This document shows positions 8,975 to 18,149 of a stretch of DNA of 64,000 bases, in pieces. Origin of the DNA: Hyphomicrobiales bacterium. GTDB taxonomy: Bacteria; Pseudomonadota; Alphaproteobacteria; Rhizobiales; Rhodobiaceae. The translations under genes and the position numbers were made by a program. How positions within the stretch are numbered: the first letter of the stretch is position 1; each line of letters begins with the position of its first letter. Under the pieces are notes generated by a model. It was not told the origin of the DNA, searched no databases, and worked only from the letters and a program-made list of their open reading frames with translations. The DNA lies in assembly GCA_002869065.1 (NCBI GenBank), contig PKTR01000004.1:248001-312000 (forward strand), written 5' to 3'.

Positions 8975-9274
8975 ATGAAACGCGTCACCCTCGGCGCAGT
9001 CGCCATTCTCACACTGATCGCCTCTCCTGCCCTCGCACAAGGCATGGGCATGGGCGGCCAGGGTATGGGCGGCATGGGAGGTCAAGGCATGGGCGGTCCT
9101 GGCCAGGGCTGGCTGTCGCAATATTGCAAGGCCGACATCGACAAGTTCTGCCCCGGGATGAAACACGGCACCGGCGCCATCCCGAAATGCCTCGCGACCA
9201 ACTATGGCGCCCTGTCGCCAGCCTGCAGGACCGCACTCAACAACAAGGGTCCCGGCTGGCGGCAAGCCCAATGA
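8975..9274 (+). CDS. Small secreted Met/Gly-rich protein with cysteine-rich repeat
   Basis: A 99-residue protein. Residues 1-22 are a signal peptide ending ASPALAQ. Then comes a low-complexity linker of MGGQ-type units (about residues 23-47), followed by one module with four cysteines: QYCKADIDKFCPG, then KCLATN and LSPACRTAL. That spacing matches the cysteine-rich repeat (GLG1-type) found in small bacterial periplasmic proteins, whose function is unknown. AGGGA lies 8 bases before the ATG. The Met-rich linker could bind copper or be a flexible spacer; both are guesses. Confidence 0.8.
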   Translation: MKRVTLGAVAILTLIASPALAQGMGMGGQGMGGMGGQGMGGPGQGWLSQYCKADIDKFCPGMKHGTGAIPKCLATNYGALSPACRTALNNKGPGWRQAQ

Positions 9275-9394
9275 TCGATGACCCGACTCACTTTCACGCA
9301 TCCTGACCGGAGAGGCACCCTCACTCCCCTGACGAGCCGCTTCAGTAGGGATGCGTGATTTTCCGTCGCTCTCCATCACCACCGGCGGGAAACG

Positions 9395-9426
9395 AAACGG
9401 CCCGGAGATCTCTCTCCGGGCCGTTT
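9395..9426. terminator. Bidirectional Rho-independent terminator
   Basis: A perfect 14-bp stem (9395-9408 with 9413-9426) around a 4-base loop, with an A run on the left and a T run on the right. It can therefore terminate both the plus-strand secreted-protein gene and the minus-strand clpA, which converge here. Confidence 0.85.
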
Positions 9427-9453
9427 TGCATTTCAATGGTCTTCGCACCGCGC

Positions 9454-11850
9454 TCAGTCGTTGAGCGGCACTTTCGGCACCAGACTGCGCGAGCCCTTCG
9501 ATTTCGGCTCGTCGCCATCCTCGCCGTCTTCATCATCCTTGTCGGCGCGGTTCGGGCGGGCGGTGTCCTCGATTGCCTCGAGAGCCAACCCGGTCTTGCC
9601 GTCCTCGCCGGTCTCGACCGTAACGCGGACCGTGCCGCCCTTCTTCAGCTTGCCGAACAGAACCTCGTCGGCGAGCGGCTTCTTGATGTGCTCCTGGATC
9701 ACCCGGCCGAGTGGCCGCGCACCCATATGCTCGTCGTAGCCCTTCTCGGCGAGCCAGGCGATCGCCTCGTCCGTCAGCTCGAACAGCACGCCGCGATCGG
9801 CAAGCTGCGCCTCGAGCTGCATGACGAACTTCTCGACCACACGATGGACGACACTCGCCGGCAGCGTGTTGAACGGAATGATCGCGTCGAGACGGTTTCG
9901 GAATTCCGGCGTGAACAGCTTGTTGATCGCCTCTTCGTCGTCGCCTTCGCGCTTGGTGCGGGCGAACCCGATCGGCTCGCGGGCCAGATCCGCCGCGCCC
10001 GCATTGGTCGTCATGATGAGAATGACATTGCGGAAATCGACGCTCTTGCCGTTGTGGTCGGTCAGCTTGCCGTGATCCATGATCTGCAGAAGGATATTGA
10101 ACAGATCCGGATGCGCCTTCTCGATTTCGTCGAGCAGCAGCACGCAATGCGGATGCTGGTCGACGCCATCGGTCAAAAGACCGCCCTGATCAAAGCCGAC
10201 ATAACCCGGAGGCGCGCCGATCAGCCGTGAAACCGTGTGCCGCTCCATATATTCCGACATGTCGAAACGCAGCAGCTCGACGCCAAGCAGTTCGGACAGC
10301 TGGCGCGCGACCTCGGTCTTGCCCACACCCGTCGGGCCAGAGAACAGGTAGGAGCCGATCGGCTTCTCCGGTTCGCGAAGCCCTGCGCGGGCGAGCTTGA
10401 TCGCCGATGCCAGCGCGTCGATCGCCTGATCCTGGCCGTAGACGACCCGCTTCAGGTTCTCGCGCAAATTCACCAGCAGTTCGGCGTCGTCCTTGGTGAC
10501 CGTCTTCGGCGGGATCCGCGCCATCGTGGCAATCGTCGCCTCGATCTCCTTGACGCCGATGGTCTTGCGCCGCTTGGCTTCCGGCACCAGCATCAGCGAC
10601 GCACCGGTCTCGTCGATCACGTCGATCGCCTTGTCCGGCAGCTTGCGGTCGTTGATGTACCGTGCCGACAGCTCCACCGCCGACTTGATGGCGTCATTGG
10701 TGTAGCGAACCTTGTGGTATTCCTCGAAATAGGGCTTCAGCCCCTTGAGGATCTCGATCGCATCCGGGATCGACGGCTCGTTGACGTCGATCTTCTGGAA
10801 ACGACGCACCAGCGCCCGGTCCTTCTCGAAGAACTGGCGATATTCCTTGTAGGTCGTCGAGCCGATGCAGCGCAGCGTGCCCGACGCCAGCGCCGGCTTC
10901 AGAAGATTCGAGGCATCCATCGCGCCGCCCGACGTCGCACCCGCACCGATCACGGTGTGGATCTCGTCGATGAACATGATCGCGCCGGGATAATCCTCGA
11001 TTTCCTTGATGACCTGCTTCAGCCGTTCCTCGAAATCGCCGCGGTAGCGCGTGCCGGCGAGCAGCGAACCCATGTCGAGCGAGAACACAGTCGAATCGGA
11101 GAGGACCTCCGGCACTTCGCCGTTGACGATGCGCCGTGCGAGCCCTTCGGCAATCGCCGTCTTGCCAACGCCCGGATCGCCGACGAAGAGCGGATTGTTC
11201 TTCGAGCGGCGGCACAGCACCTGGATCGTGCGCTGGATTTCCGCATCGCGACCAATCAGCGGGTCGATCTTGCCCTTGCGCGCCTTGTCGTTCAGGTTGA
11301 CGCAGTAGGCCTCGAGCGCGTCGGTCTTCTTCTTGCCGCCCTCTTCCGCCTCGTCGGCCTCCATCGACTCCTCGTCGATACCTTCGACATGGCGGTCCTC
11401 GGACATGCCCATGCGCTTGGCGATGCCGTGGCTGATGTAATTGACCGCGTCGTAACGGGTCATGTCCTGCTCCTGCAGGAAATAGGCGGCATGGCTCTCG
11501 CGCTCTGCAAAGATCGCAACAAGCACGTTGGCGCCAGTGACCTCTTCACGGCCCGACGACTGAACATGAATCACCGCACGCTGGATCACCCGCTGGAATC
11601 CGGCAGTCGGCTTCGACTCTTCCTCGGAATCGGTAATGAGGTTTTCCAGCTCGCCATCGACATATTCGATGAGATTGCGGCGCAGGAGATCGAGATCGAC
11701 ATTGCACGCGCGCATCACCGCCGCCGCGTCCTGATCGTCGATCAGCGCAAGCAGGAGATGCTCAAGCGTGGCGTATTCCTGATGTCGCTCATTTGCGAGC
11801 GAAAGCGCCTGATGAAGCGCTTTCTCAAGGCTGCGGGAGAATGACGGCAC
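9454..11850 (-). CDS. clpA: ATP-dependent Clp protease ATP-binding subunit ClpA
   Basis: A 798-residue class I AAA+ unfoldase. Residues 1-150 are the double Clp-N domain (starting [11 protein letters not shown]). The first AAA module has Walker A GDPGVGKT and Walker [10 protein letters not shown]. The second has GPTGVGKT and [13 protein letters not shown]. The sequence IGFARTK late in module 2 is the IGF/IGL-type loop that docks onto ClpP. ClpA feeds N-degron substrates and SsrA-tagged proteins into ClpP, with the adaptor ClpS encoded 9 nt upstream. Length and domain order are standard. Confidence 0.97.
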   Translation of the reverse strand: MPSFSRSLEKALHQALSLANERHQEYATLEHLLLALIDDQDAAAVMRACNVDLDLLRRNLIEYVDGELENLITDSEEESKPTAGFQRVIQRAVIHVQSSGREEVTGANVLVAIFAERESHAAYFLQEQDMTRYDAVNYISHGIAKRMGMSEDRHVEGIDEESMEADEAEEGGKKKTDALEAYCVNLNDKARKGKIDPLIGRDAEIQRTIQVLCRRSKNNPLFVGDPGVGKTAIAEGLARRIVNGEVPEVLSDSTVFSLDMGSLLAGTRYRGDFEERLKQVIKEIEDYPGAIMFIDEIHTVIGAGATSGGAMDASNLLKPALASGTLRCIGSTTYKEYRQFFEKDRALVRRFQKIDVNEPSIPDAIEILKGLKPYFEEYHKVRYTNDAIKSAVELSARYINDRKLPDKAIDVIDETGASLMLVPEAKRRKTIGVKEIEATIATMARIPPKTVTKDDAELLVNLRENLKRVVYGQDQAIDALASAIKLARAGLREPEKPIGSYLFSGPTGVGKTEVARQLSELLGVELLRFDMSEYMERHTVSRLIGAPPGYVGFDQGGLLTDGVDQHPHCVLLLDEIEKAHPDLFNILLQIMDHGKLTDHNGKSVDFRNVILIMTTNAGAADLAREPIGFARTKREGDDEEAINKLFTPEFRNRLDAIIPFNTLPASVVHRVVEKFVMQLEAQLADRGVLFELTDEAIAWLAEKGYDEHMGARPLGRVIQEHIKKPLADEVLFGKLKKGGTVRVTVETGEDGKTGLALEAIEDTARPNRADKDDEDGEDGDEPKSKGSRSLVPKVPLND

Positions 11851-11859
11851 CGATCGACC

Positions 11860-12213
11860 TCACTTCTTTTCCATCACGCATTGCAGCGGATGTTGATGTT
11901 TGCGCGCGAAATCCATCACCTGCGTCACCTTCGTCTCGGCGACCTCATAGGTGTAGATCCCGCACTCCCCCACCCCGTGATGATGGACATGCAGCATGAC
12001 CCGTGTGGCCTCGTCCCGGTTCTTCTGGAAGAACCGTTCGAGCACGTGCACGACAAATTCCATCGGCGTGTAGTCGTCGTTCAGCAACAACACGCGGTAC
12101 ATGTTCGGCCGCTTCGTCTTCGGCCGCGTTTTGGTGACGACAGCCGTGCCGGAACCGCCATCCCCGCCGCCGTCTTCATGATCCGCCGTCGCCCTGATCG
12201 GTTCGATCCTCAT
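11860..12213 (-). CDS. clpS: ATP-dependent Clp protease adaptor ClpS
   Basis: A 117-residue N-recognin adaptor. After an acidic, Gly-rich N-terminal tail come the conserved [20 protein letters not shown] (about residues 42-61) and a [21 protein letters not shown] stretch, which shape the pocket for Leu/Phe/Tyr/Trp N-degrons and the ClpA contact. It sits just before clpA, so adaptor and unfoldase are made together. Confidence 0.96.
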   Translation of the reverse strand: MRIEPIRATADHEDGGGDGGSGTAVVTKTRPKTKRPNMYRVLLLNDDYTPMEFVVHVLERFFQKNRDEATRVMLHVHHHGVGECGIYTYEVAETKVTQVMDFARKHQHPLQCVMEKK

Positions 12214-12410
12214 CGAGCCTGATCGCGTCCTCTTTTAAAAAACCCAGCCGAAATGACAAAACCCCCAGTGCCGCCTTTGCGCCGCTCGGGGAAGGTCGTG
12301 ACCACGGCCGCTCACGTCTAATGTAAGCCTACCATGAGTGATTGTAAGGCCCTTGCGCAAAGGTGCAACGGATCAAACAGCGAAAAATGCCGCTGCGTGG
12401 TCACAAAAAC

Positions 12411-12443
12411 GCAAGAGCCCGGCCGCAACGGGCTGGGCTCTGC
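12411..12443 (-). terminator. Rho-independent terminator after phasin gene
   Basis: Read on the minus strand, a hairpin with a 7-bp core stem (AGAGCCC with GGGCTCT) is followed by GCGTTTTTG, placed about 45 bases after the phasin stop codon. The position and T run fit termination of the phasin transcript before it reaches clpS. Confidence 0.65.
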
Positions 12444-12488
12444 AATCCGATCAGCATTTTCGAAAGGGCCAAAGCGCCCCGAAAAAGC

Positions 12489-12821
12489 TTACTTCGCGGC
12501 CTTCGCGAAGGCATCTTCGAACGGCTTGTAGAAGTCCTTGGCAACATCGGCATACATCTCGCCGATCTTGGACATCTGGCCGACCATGCCCTCATAGGAA
12601 GACTTGGCATATTCGCTCTGCGCCTCGAGAACCGTGTCCAGCGACTTCGCGGTCATCACCTTGTTGGCAACCGCGGCGCTGTCCTCGAACGACTTCTTCG
12701 TGTAGTCGGCAACCTCGGCGGCAATCGCCTGGAAACCCTTGGACACCGTGCCGAAGCTCTTCATCGCCGTCTCGGCGTTGTCCTTGCTGAACTTCTGCAT
12801 GTCTTCAAAACCGGCAAACAT
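12489..12821 (-). CDS. Phasin family protein
   Basis: A 110-residue helical protein starting FAGFEDMQKFSKDN, with a phasin-like pattern of amphipathic heptads (MKSFGTVSKGFQAIAAEVADYTKKSFEDS) and SLDTVLEAQSEYAKSSYEG. Phasins coat polyhydroxyalkanoate granules; short ones can also act as regulators or chaperone-like proteins. The ATG at 12821 is preceded by AAAGGGG at a good distance; longer starts add a non-phasin leader. No PHA synthase gene is nearby. It is divergent from the carboxypeptidase gene and is probably its own transcript. Confidence 0.85.
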   Translation of the reverse strand: MFAGFEDMQKFSKDNAETAMKSFGTVSKGFQAIAAEVADYTKKSFEDSAAVANKVMTAKSLDTVLEAQSEYAKSSYEGMVGQMSKIGEMYADVAKDFYKPFEDAFAKAAK

Positions 12822-13206
12822 CACACATACCCCTTTTATCTGGCCTCGCGGGATCGTCCGGATCACCGCCGCTTTGTCGCGTCGATCATCAATATATGCG
12901 CCGCACAATAAATGTCAAATAATTTTTGCAGCGCACCATTTCCTTCGAAACACAATCACAAGCCGTGCAGATCGCAATTGCGATTTACCGATTCCTAACC
13001 CTGACGGCAGACAATCACCTCAATCGGCCATCGCTGAGCGACAGGCCGCAAAGACAAGACGCGAGGAAACGAAACGGTCCGTTCGGCCGCGCGTATAGAG
13101 TGGTTGCGCACCTTGGGCAGCCCTCGGCGAACGGACGAAACTGCGAGTTCATTTGTGTCCGCGCACAGGAAAGGCGGCGGGCACGGGTAGGTTTGAGGGT
13201 ATCACA
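12822..13206. other. Intergenic region between phasin and D,D-carboxypeptidase genes
   Basis: 385 bases between divergent genes, with an A/T-rich centre at about 12890-13000. No gene is convincing. It must hold both promoters. One GANTC site lies at 12990-12994, which could allow methylation-sensitive control but is a single occurrence. Confidence 0.5.
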
Positions 13207-14583
13207 GTGGTGTTCAAACGCGTTGTTTCCCGTGACCTTGGTTGGTCCGGTTGGGTAAAGGCGGTCGTTGTCGTTCTCTTCGCATCGATCCTTACCCTCG
13301 GCTCCCCGGCCGAAACCCGGGCAAATTCCAAATATGCCGCTTTCGTCATCGACGCCCGTACCGGCAAGGTACTGTTCTCGCGCAATGCGGACGCCCCGCG
13401 CTATCCGGCCTCGCTGACCAAGATGATGACGCTCTACGTGCTGTTCGACGAGCTGAAGGCCGGTCGCATGAAGATGACGACGCGCCTCAAGGTCTCCAAA
13501 TACGCCTCGCGTCAGGCCCCTTCCAAGCTCGGCCTGAAACCCGGCAGCACCATTCAGGTCCGCGACGCCATTCGCGCCCTCGTCACCAAATCCGCCAACG
13601 ACGTCGCCGTCGTCGTCGCCGAAAACATCTCCGGATCCGAATCCGCCTTTGCCCGCCGCATGACGACAGTCGCGCGCGGCATGGGCATGAGCCGGACCAC
13701 GTTCCGCAACGCGTCCGGCCTGCCCAACACTGCCCAGAAAACCACGGCCCGCGACATGGCCACCCTTGGCCGTGCCCTGCAGCAGCACCATCCGAAATAT
13801 TATCGCTACTTCGCGACGCGCTCGTTCAAGTATCGCGGCCGCCGCTACGGCAACCACAACCGCCTGCTCGGCCGGGTGAAGGGTGTCGACGGCATCAAGA
13901 CCGGCTACACACGCGCATCGGGTTTCAACCTCGTCAGCTCGGTCAAGCGCGGCAAGCGCCACATCGTCGCCGTCGTCATGGGTGGCAAGACGGGCCGCTC
14001 GCGCAATGCGCACATGACCCAGCTCATCAACGGGTATCTGCCGAAGGCCGGTACGCGCGGCCGCACCGACATGATCGCGCGCCACAGCTCGTCGCCGACA
14101 CGCCAGTTCGTCGCGCTGCCGAAATCCGGTGCGCCGCGTCCTGCCGCGAAGCCGGACTTCGAACTGGTCACCGCTTCGGTCACACCGCGCCGCGCGCCGG
14201 CAACCACCGGTTCCGTCACCATCAAATCGGTCAGGACCACCAAGGTGTCGATTGGTGCCCACAATGGGCCTTCCGAACCGGCGCCGGCACCAAAGGCCGC
14301 GCCGCAGGCGATCGCCAACGCGACGCCGGACATTCCGGACGGATGGCAGATCCAGATCGGCGCCCTTCCGAACCATGACGACGCGCTGTCGCTGATGAAG
14401 CGCGCGGCCCGTGACACCGGCTCGCTGCTCAAGCGCCGGACCTCATACACCGAAACGGTGAAAAAGGGCGGCACCACGCTGTACCGCGCCCGCTTCGCCG
14501 GCTTCGACAGCAAGGGAGCGGCCAAGTCGGCCTGCGCCAAACTCAAGCGGAAGAGCTATGCCTGCTTTCCGTTCCACCAGTAG
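13207..14583 (+). CDS. D-alanyl-D-alanine carboxypeptidase with C-terminal SPOR domain
   Basis: A penicillin-binding-protein-type serine peptidase of about 458 residues. After a hydrophobic export segment (VKAVVVVLFASILTLGS) come the three catalytic motifs: SLTK with the nucleophile, SAN, and KTG in GIKTGYTRA. Family S11 enzymes trim the terminal D-Ala of peptidoglycan pentapeptides in the periplasm. The C-terminal 80 residues (DGWQIQIGALPNHDDALSLM onward) form a SPOR domain, which binds denuded septal glycan and suggests division-site targeting. GTG at 13207 is preferred because GAGGG lies about 9 bases upstream; a TTG at 13153 is the alternative. Confidence 0.92.
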   Translation: MVFKRVVSRDLGWSGWVKAVVVVLFASILTLGSPAETRANSKYAAFVIDARTGKVLFSRNADAPRYPASLTKMMTLYVLFDELKAGRMKMTTRLKVSKYASRQAPSKLGLKPGSTIQVRDAIRALVTKSANDVAVVVAENISGSESAFARRMTTVARGMGMSRTTFRNASGLPNTAQKTTARDMATLGRALQQHHPKYYRYFATRSFKYRGRRYGNHNRLLGRVKGVDGIKTGYTRASGFNLVSSVKRGKRHIVAVVMGGKTGRSRNAHMTQLINGYLPKAGTRGRTDMIARHSSSPTRQFVALPKSGAPRPAAKPDFELVTASVTPRRAPATTGSVTIKSVRTTKVSIGAHNGPSEPAPAPKAAPQAIANATPDIPDGWQIQIGALPNHDDALSLMKRAARDTGSLLKRRTSYTETVKKGGTTLYRARFAGFDSKGAAKSACAKLKRKSYACFPFHQ

Positions 14584-14638
14584 TGATCAGTTTCGGTCGG
14601 CCGGAAAGGGTACCGGCCGGCCCGTGTAAGCATATGCG

Positions 14639-15352
14639 TTAGTGGGGAGTATCATGTCGACGAAGAAGACGTTCCTTCGCCTCGTTGATCCGGGCAGCCA
14701 GAGCACTCGTTCCGCCGTGGTCGGGGTGGACAAGCTTCATAAGCCTTCGGTGCGCAGCCCGAATTTCCGCCTCCCCGGCGCCCGGCGAAATCCCAAGGAT
14801 CTCGTAGGCCTCCTTCTCTGTCATGCCGCCAGAACCCGCCGCACCGCCCGTCCGCGGACCCGCATCATCCTCGACGTGTTCACGCCAGTCGGCCTGCCGG
14901 CGGTCCAGATAGGTTTCCAGGAGGACGCGGCTGCGCTCCTCGTTGACGAATGATCGCCAAAGGTCGATCGCCTCGCCGAAGCTGAGCGAGTCGAGATCGC
15001 GGCCGTGGTAAGGGCCGCTCAGAACGCGCCCGCGCATCTCCCCGCTGTCATGGTCGAGTTCCATCTCGAGATGGTCCGAACGCACCTGCGATGAACTGCC
15101 CGCCGTGCGTTGCCCGCGCCAGCCGAAGCCGCTCATTCCCGACGAGCCGAGCACCGACAGGCCGAACGCACCAAGCGGCGCGGCAATCGCCCAGCGCCCG
15201 ATCGCGGCAAGCCCGGCCGCAATCCCGAGAAGCGCAATCCCGCCGCCGATCTTCAGCCGTTTGGCCAGAACCGCCGGATTGGCCTTGAGGAACGCCTGCG
15301 CCAGAATGAGAAGCAGCACGATGCCGCCAAGGATGAGAATGATCCGCGCCAT
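14639..15352 (-). CDS. Membrane-anchored DnaJ-domain protein
   Basis: A 237-residue protein with two N-terminal membrane segments (IILILGGIVLLLILAQAFL and IGGGIALLGIAAGLAAIG), a central region, and a C-terminal J domain of about 60 residues. The J domain carries the invariant HPD in KLVHPDHGG after EAYEILGISPGAGEAEIR. The layout recalls TIM14/DjlA-like co-chaperones that recruit DnaK to the inner membrane. It starts only 3 nt after the stop codon of the VWA-like gene, so the two are an operon. The partner process is unknown. Confidence 0.85.
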   Translation of the reverse strand: MARIILILGGIVLLLILAQAFLKANPAVLAKRLKIGGGIALLGIAAGLAAIGRWAIAAPLGAFGLSVLGSSGMSGFGWRGQRTAGSSSQVRSDHLEMELDHDSGEMRGRVLSGPYHGRDLDSLSFGEAIDLWRSFVNEERSRVLLETYLDRRQADWREHVEDDAGPRTGGAAGSGGMTEKEAYEILGISPGAGEAEIRAAHRRLMKLVHPDHGGTSALAARINEAKERLLRRHDTPH

Positions 15353-15355
15353 CGT

Positions 15356-16081
15356 CTACCGCATCTGTTCGAGCAACAGGCGGGCCTCGCCCTTGCCCTG
15401 GTTCGACAGCGCCGTCAGCGCTTTGCGCCCGCCCGCAGCATAGGCAGCCACCGCCCGCAGCAACTCGCCAAGCCTGTGTGCCGAGCCCGCATCGAGCCGG
15501 CAATAGGCGCCCTTGCTAAGCCGGGCGATTTCGCGAAACGCCGCTTCAGCCTCCGGATCGCCGCCATCCTGAAACAGGAACACCGGCACGCCGAGCATGC
15601 CGAGTTCTCCGGCCTTCTGCGCCAGATCGTCGACATCCTCTTCCATGCAGTCGCCGACATAGATGAGCGCGCTGACCTTTTCCTTGCGCGTCTCGGAAAG
15701 CGCATGCGCCAGCACCTTGCGGATCTGCGTGTGTCCGCCGCGACAATCGATTTGCGTCATCAGCCCAGCCAGCGCCTTGGCGTTGCGCACCCATTTGCTC
15801 GACCGGCACTCGCCGAAGCCGCGGAAATAGACGAGTTGGACGTCGAGCCCACCGATGGCCGCCGCCTCTTCGAACATCTGACCCTGCAGCGAACAGGCGC
15901 GATCCCAGGTCGGCTGCCGGCTCATCGTCGCATCGAGCGCGAAGATCAGCCGCCCCTGCCCCTGCGCGGGCGGGGTCAGCGTCTGCGCCTTTTGCAGAAA
16001 CGCGTCGATCTCGGAGTCGCTCGACCGCCCGGCGAGCGCACCTCCCGCCGTCGGCTTTGCCGGTGTCTTGTCTTTCGACAT
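15356..16081 (-). CDS. VWA-like domain protein
   Basis: A protein of about 241 residues with a von Willebrand A-like fold. LIFALDATMSR at about residue 40 stands where the MIDAS DxSxS motif normally is, but reads DATMS. VSALIYVGDCMEEDVDDL fits the fourth-strand region and GVPVFLFQDGGD the late strand. There is no signal peptide or membrane span. ATG at 16081 begins SKDKTPAKP, with GGAAAGGG about 15 bases upstream; earlier starts add a low-conservation leader. It is followed immediately by the DnaJ-domain gene. The function is unknown. Confidence 0.75.
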   Translation of the reverse strand: MSKDKTPAKPTAGGALAGRSSDSEIDAFLQKAQTLTPPAQGQGRLIFALDATMSRQPTWDRACSLQGQMFEEAAAIGGLDVQLVYFRGFGECRSSKWVRNAKALAGLMTQIDCRGGHTQIRKVLAHALSETRKEKVSALIYVGDCMEEDVDDLAQKAGELGMLGVPVFLFQDGGDPEAEAAFREIARLSKGAYCRLDAGSAHRLGELLRAVAAYAAGGRKALTALSNQGKGEARLLLEQMR

Positions 16082-16298
16082 GCCGCCTGTGTTCCCTTTC
16101 CTCATGCCGCCGAACGCGCCGGGCACGGCGCACTGCCCCATAATGTGGCCCTGCCGGGAAAAATCGCAACGCCGCGAGCCGCCCTCGCGGCCACGAAGTG
16201 AATGAAGGGCAAAGTCTATGCTTTCAGCGAATTGGCGGAAACTGAGCAGAGTGATAGGGTCCCGCACCTTTTGACAGTCAGGCATGAGAGCGCGCCCA

Positions 16299-17153
16299 AT
16301 GACCGCTTACCCCGCTATCGCTTCCACGGTGGACGATCTCCGCCGCCGGGTTTCGATCTGGCGCAGCGACGGCAAGACCGTTGCCCTTGTCCCGACGATG
16401 GGCGCGCTACATGCCGGCCATTTGAAACTGATCGAGGAAGCCCGCAATCGCGCCCAGAAGGTCATCGTCTCGATCTTCGTCAATCCGACCCAGTTCGCGC
16501 CGACCGAGGATTTCGACTCCTATCCACGCACCTTCGACGACGATGTCGCCAAGATGCTGCCCTACGGCGTCGACGCGGTTTTCGCGCCCAACGCGGCGGA
16601 AATGTACCGCCCGGATTTCGCCACCGGCATCACGGTGAAGGGCCCCGCGCTCGGTCTCGAGACCGACTACCGGCCGCATTTCTTTTCCGGCGTTGCCGTC
16701 GTCGTCGCCAAGCTGCTCCTGTCGGCATTGCCCGACATCGCGCTGTTCGGCGAGAAGGACTATCAGCAGCTCCTCGTCGTGCGCCAGATGGTACGCGACC
16801 TCAACATCCCGACCGAAATCCTCGCAATTGAAACGGTGCGCGAGGATGACGGCCTCGCCATGTCGTCGCGCAACGCCTATTTGTCGAGCGCGGATCGCGT
16901 GACCGCCGCCCGCCTGAACGTCGAACTACGCGCGGTGGCCGACACGATTCGCGCCGGCGGCTCCGCCGAGACCGCCTTGAAGGCCGCACGGGCGGCCATT
17001 TCAGAAGCCGGTTTCCGCCTCGACTATCTCGAACTGCGCCACGCCGAGACCCTGCAGGCGATCGACCTGGACGCGGACAAGGATTTGCCGATGCGCCTGC
17101 TCGTCGCCGCCTGGCTCGGCAAGACGCGGCTGATCGACAATATCGGCGTGTAA
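16299..17153 (+). CDS. panC: Pantothenate synthetase
   Basis: A 284-residue enzyme joining pantoate and beta-alanine with ATP to form pantothenate, the precursor of coenzyme A. It has the class I-like HxGH motif in VPTMGALHAGHLKLI (about residues 31-45), IFVNPTQFAP, and the ATP-binding stretch ALFGEKDYQQL followed by a KMSKS-like MSSRNAYLS. An ATG 15 bases upstream (16284) is an alternative start. panB is not in the window. An intergenic repeat begins 8 bases after the stop. Confidence 0.95.
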   Translation: MTAYPAIASTVDDLRRRVSIWRSDGKTVALVPTMGALHAGHLKLIEEARNRAQKVIVSIFVNPTQFAPTEDFDSYPRTFDDDVAKMLPYGVDAVFAPNAAEMYRPDFATGITVKGPALGLETDYRPHFFSGVAVVVAKLLLSALPDIALFGEKDYQQLLVVRQMVRDLNIPTEILAIETVREDDGLAMSSRNAYLSSADRVTAARLNVELRAVADTIRAGGSAETALKAARAAISEAGFRLDYLELRHAETLQAIDLDADKDLPMRLLVAAWLGKTRLIDNIGV

Positions 17154-17160
17154 CGGCGCG

Positions 17161-17268
17161 GCTAGAGCATCGTGCAGCCAATTGGAACAATTGGCGTCGA
17201 CAAAGATGCAACTAAACAAAGGGATAGAGCATTTCGGCGATTCAACTCGAACGCAGAATGCTCTAGAG
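17161..17268. repeat. Intergenic repeat element, copy A
   Basis: The first 50 bases are identical to copy B (31655-31704). The element holds an inverted repeat CCAATTG/CAATTGG (17178-17184 and 17188-17194) and a perfect 9-bp inverted repeat TAGAGCATT/AATGCTCTA (17225-17233 and 17257-17265). A further TAGAGCAT at the left end could compete for the same right arm. It fills the gap between convergent panC and the DUF1489 gene, and the last codons and stop of the latter lie in the right arm. Confidence 0.85.
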
Positions 17269-17697
17269 CAGCCCGAGCTCGGAAAGGTCCCGCCGCATGT
17301 CCTCCGGCATCGCCTCGTCGCCGGGCCGCTCGAGGATATCGGCCGGCACGTCCTTTTCCTGCAGATAGCGCCAACCCTGAAACGGCCTCCGCGGCTGGAT
17401 CGCGGTCAACTGCACGGTCGGTTCGAACACGAGCTGACAGCGCGAGATGCCGTCCTCGCCGGTGACCGATCGGATATCAAGAATGCGCTGGCGCGCCTGC
17501 ACCGCACCCTTGATCACCCAATAGAGCGAGCCGCCGTCGAGCAACTCCTCGCGCCGTTTCGGCATCATCCGCGTGGTGTGGATCTGCTCGAACGGACGCC
17601 CGGTCGCTTCGGCAAGCCGCCGGCGGTCTTCAATCCAGTCGTGAAGATCCTCGACGCTCTCCGCGCCAACGCAAAGCTTGATCAGGTGCAGGGCCAT
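17263..17697 (-). CDS. DUF1489 family protein
   Basis: A 144-residue cytoplasmic protein beginning ALHLIKLCVGAESVEDLHDW, the signature start of the alphaproteobacterial DUF1489 family of unknown function. Other typical stretches are TTRMMPKRREELLDGGSLYWV and RRPFQGWRYL. ATG at 17697 is chosen from this conserved start. The final codons and TAG stop lie inside the inverted-repeat arm of intergenic repeat copy A, so the repeat helps define the C-terminus. Confidence 0.85.
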   Translation of the reverse strand: MALHLIKLCVGAESVEDLHDWIEDRRRLAEATGRPFEQIHTTRMMPKRREELLDGGSLYWVIKGAVQARQRILDIRSVTGEDGISRCQLVFEPTVQLTAIQPRRPFQGWRYLQEKDVPADILERPGDEAMPEDMRRDLSELGLL

Positions 17698-17923
17698 GAG
17701 GGGAGTTTTGCGGCTTTCCGTCGATCCGGTCAAACCTCGCGGCACGCTATCCACAGCTACGCGCGATGCCGTGACCGTGAGCATTTTCGCGGGCGACTAG
17801 TCCAAGCGTCGTATTTTGAAAGTGCCCCGATTTTCTGTAGGAATGCGCGTATTGCCCTGGAGCAGCTTGATCTCCGGTCGACTCGCACGGTCGAAACCGG
17901 TCGGAAACGGAAGGACGGACGGA

Positions 17924-18127
17924 ATGTCGATTGCCCGCGTTACCGAAATCACCTCGTCGTCGACCAAGAGCATCGAGGATGCCATCGATACCGGCATCGA
18001 CCGCGCCAACCGAACGCTCGACAACATCGAGGGCGCGTGGGTTCAGGACATCAAGGTGACCTGCAAGGACGGCAAGATCGACGAATGGCGGGTCAACATG
18101 AAGCTGACCTTCGTCCTTAAGGACTAG
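17924..18127 (+). CDS. Dodecin family flavin-binding protein
   Basis: A 67-residue protein with the dodecin pattern ARVTEITSSSTKSIEDAI at the N-terminus and WVQDIKVTCKDGKIDEWRV in the middle, including the Trp that stacks on the isoalloxazine ring. Dodecins form hollow dodecamers storing riboflavin, FMN or lumichrome. ATG at 17924 has a purine-rich GGAAGGACGGACGG just upstream. It stands as a single gene. Confidence 0.92.
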   Translation: MSIARVTEITSSSTKSIEDAIDTGIDRANRTLDNIEGAWVQDIKVTCKDGKIDEWRVNMKLTFVLKD

Positions 18128-18149
18128 CCCCGGTCCGTCACGCAGCGAT

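Noticed and set aside
10237-11844. Long open frame on the plus strand opposite clpA (535 codons)
   Set aside because: It mirrors the clpA codons in a GC-rich gene, is full of His, Arg and Asp runs, has no recognisable domain and no ribosome-binding site.
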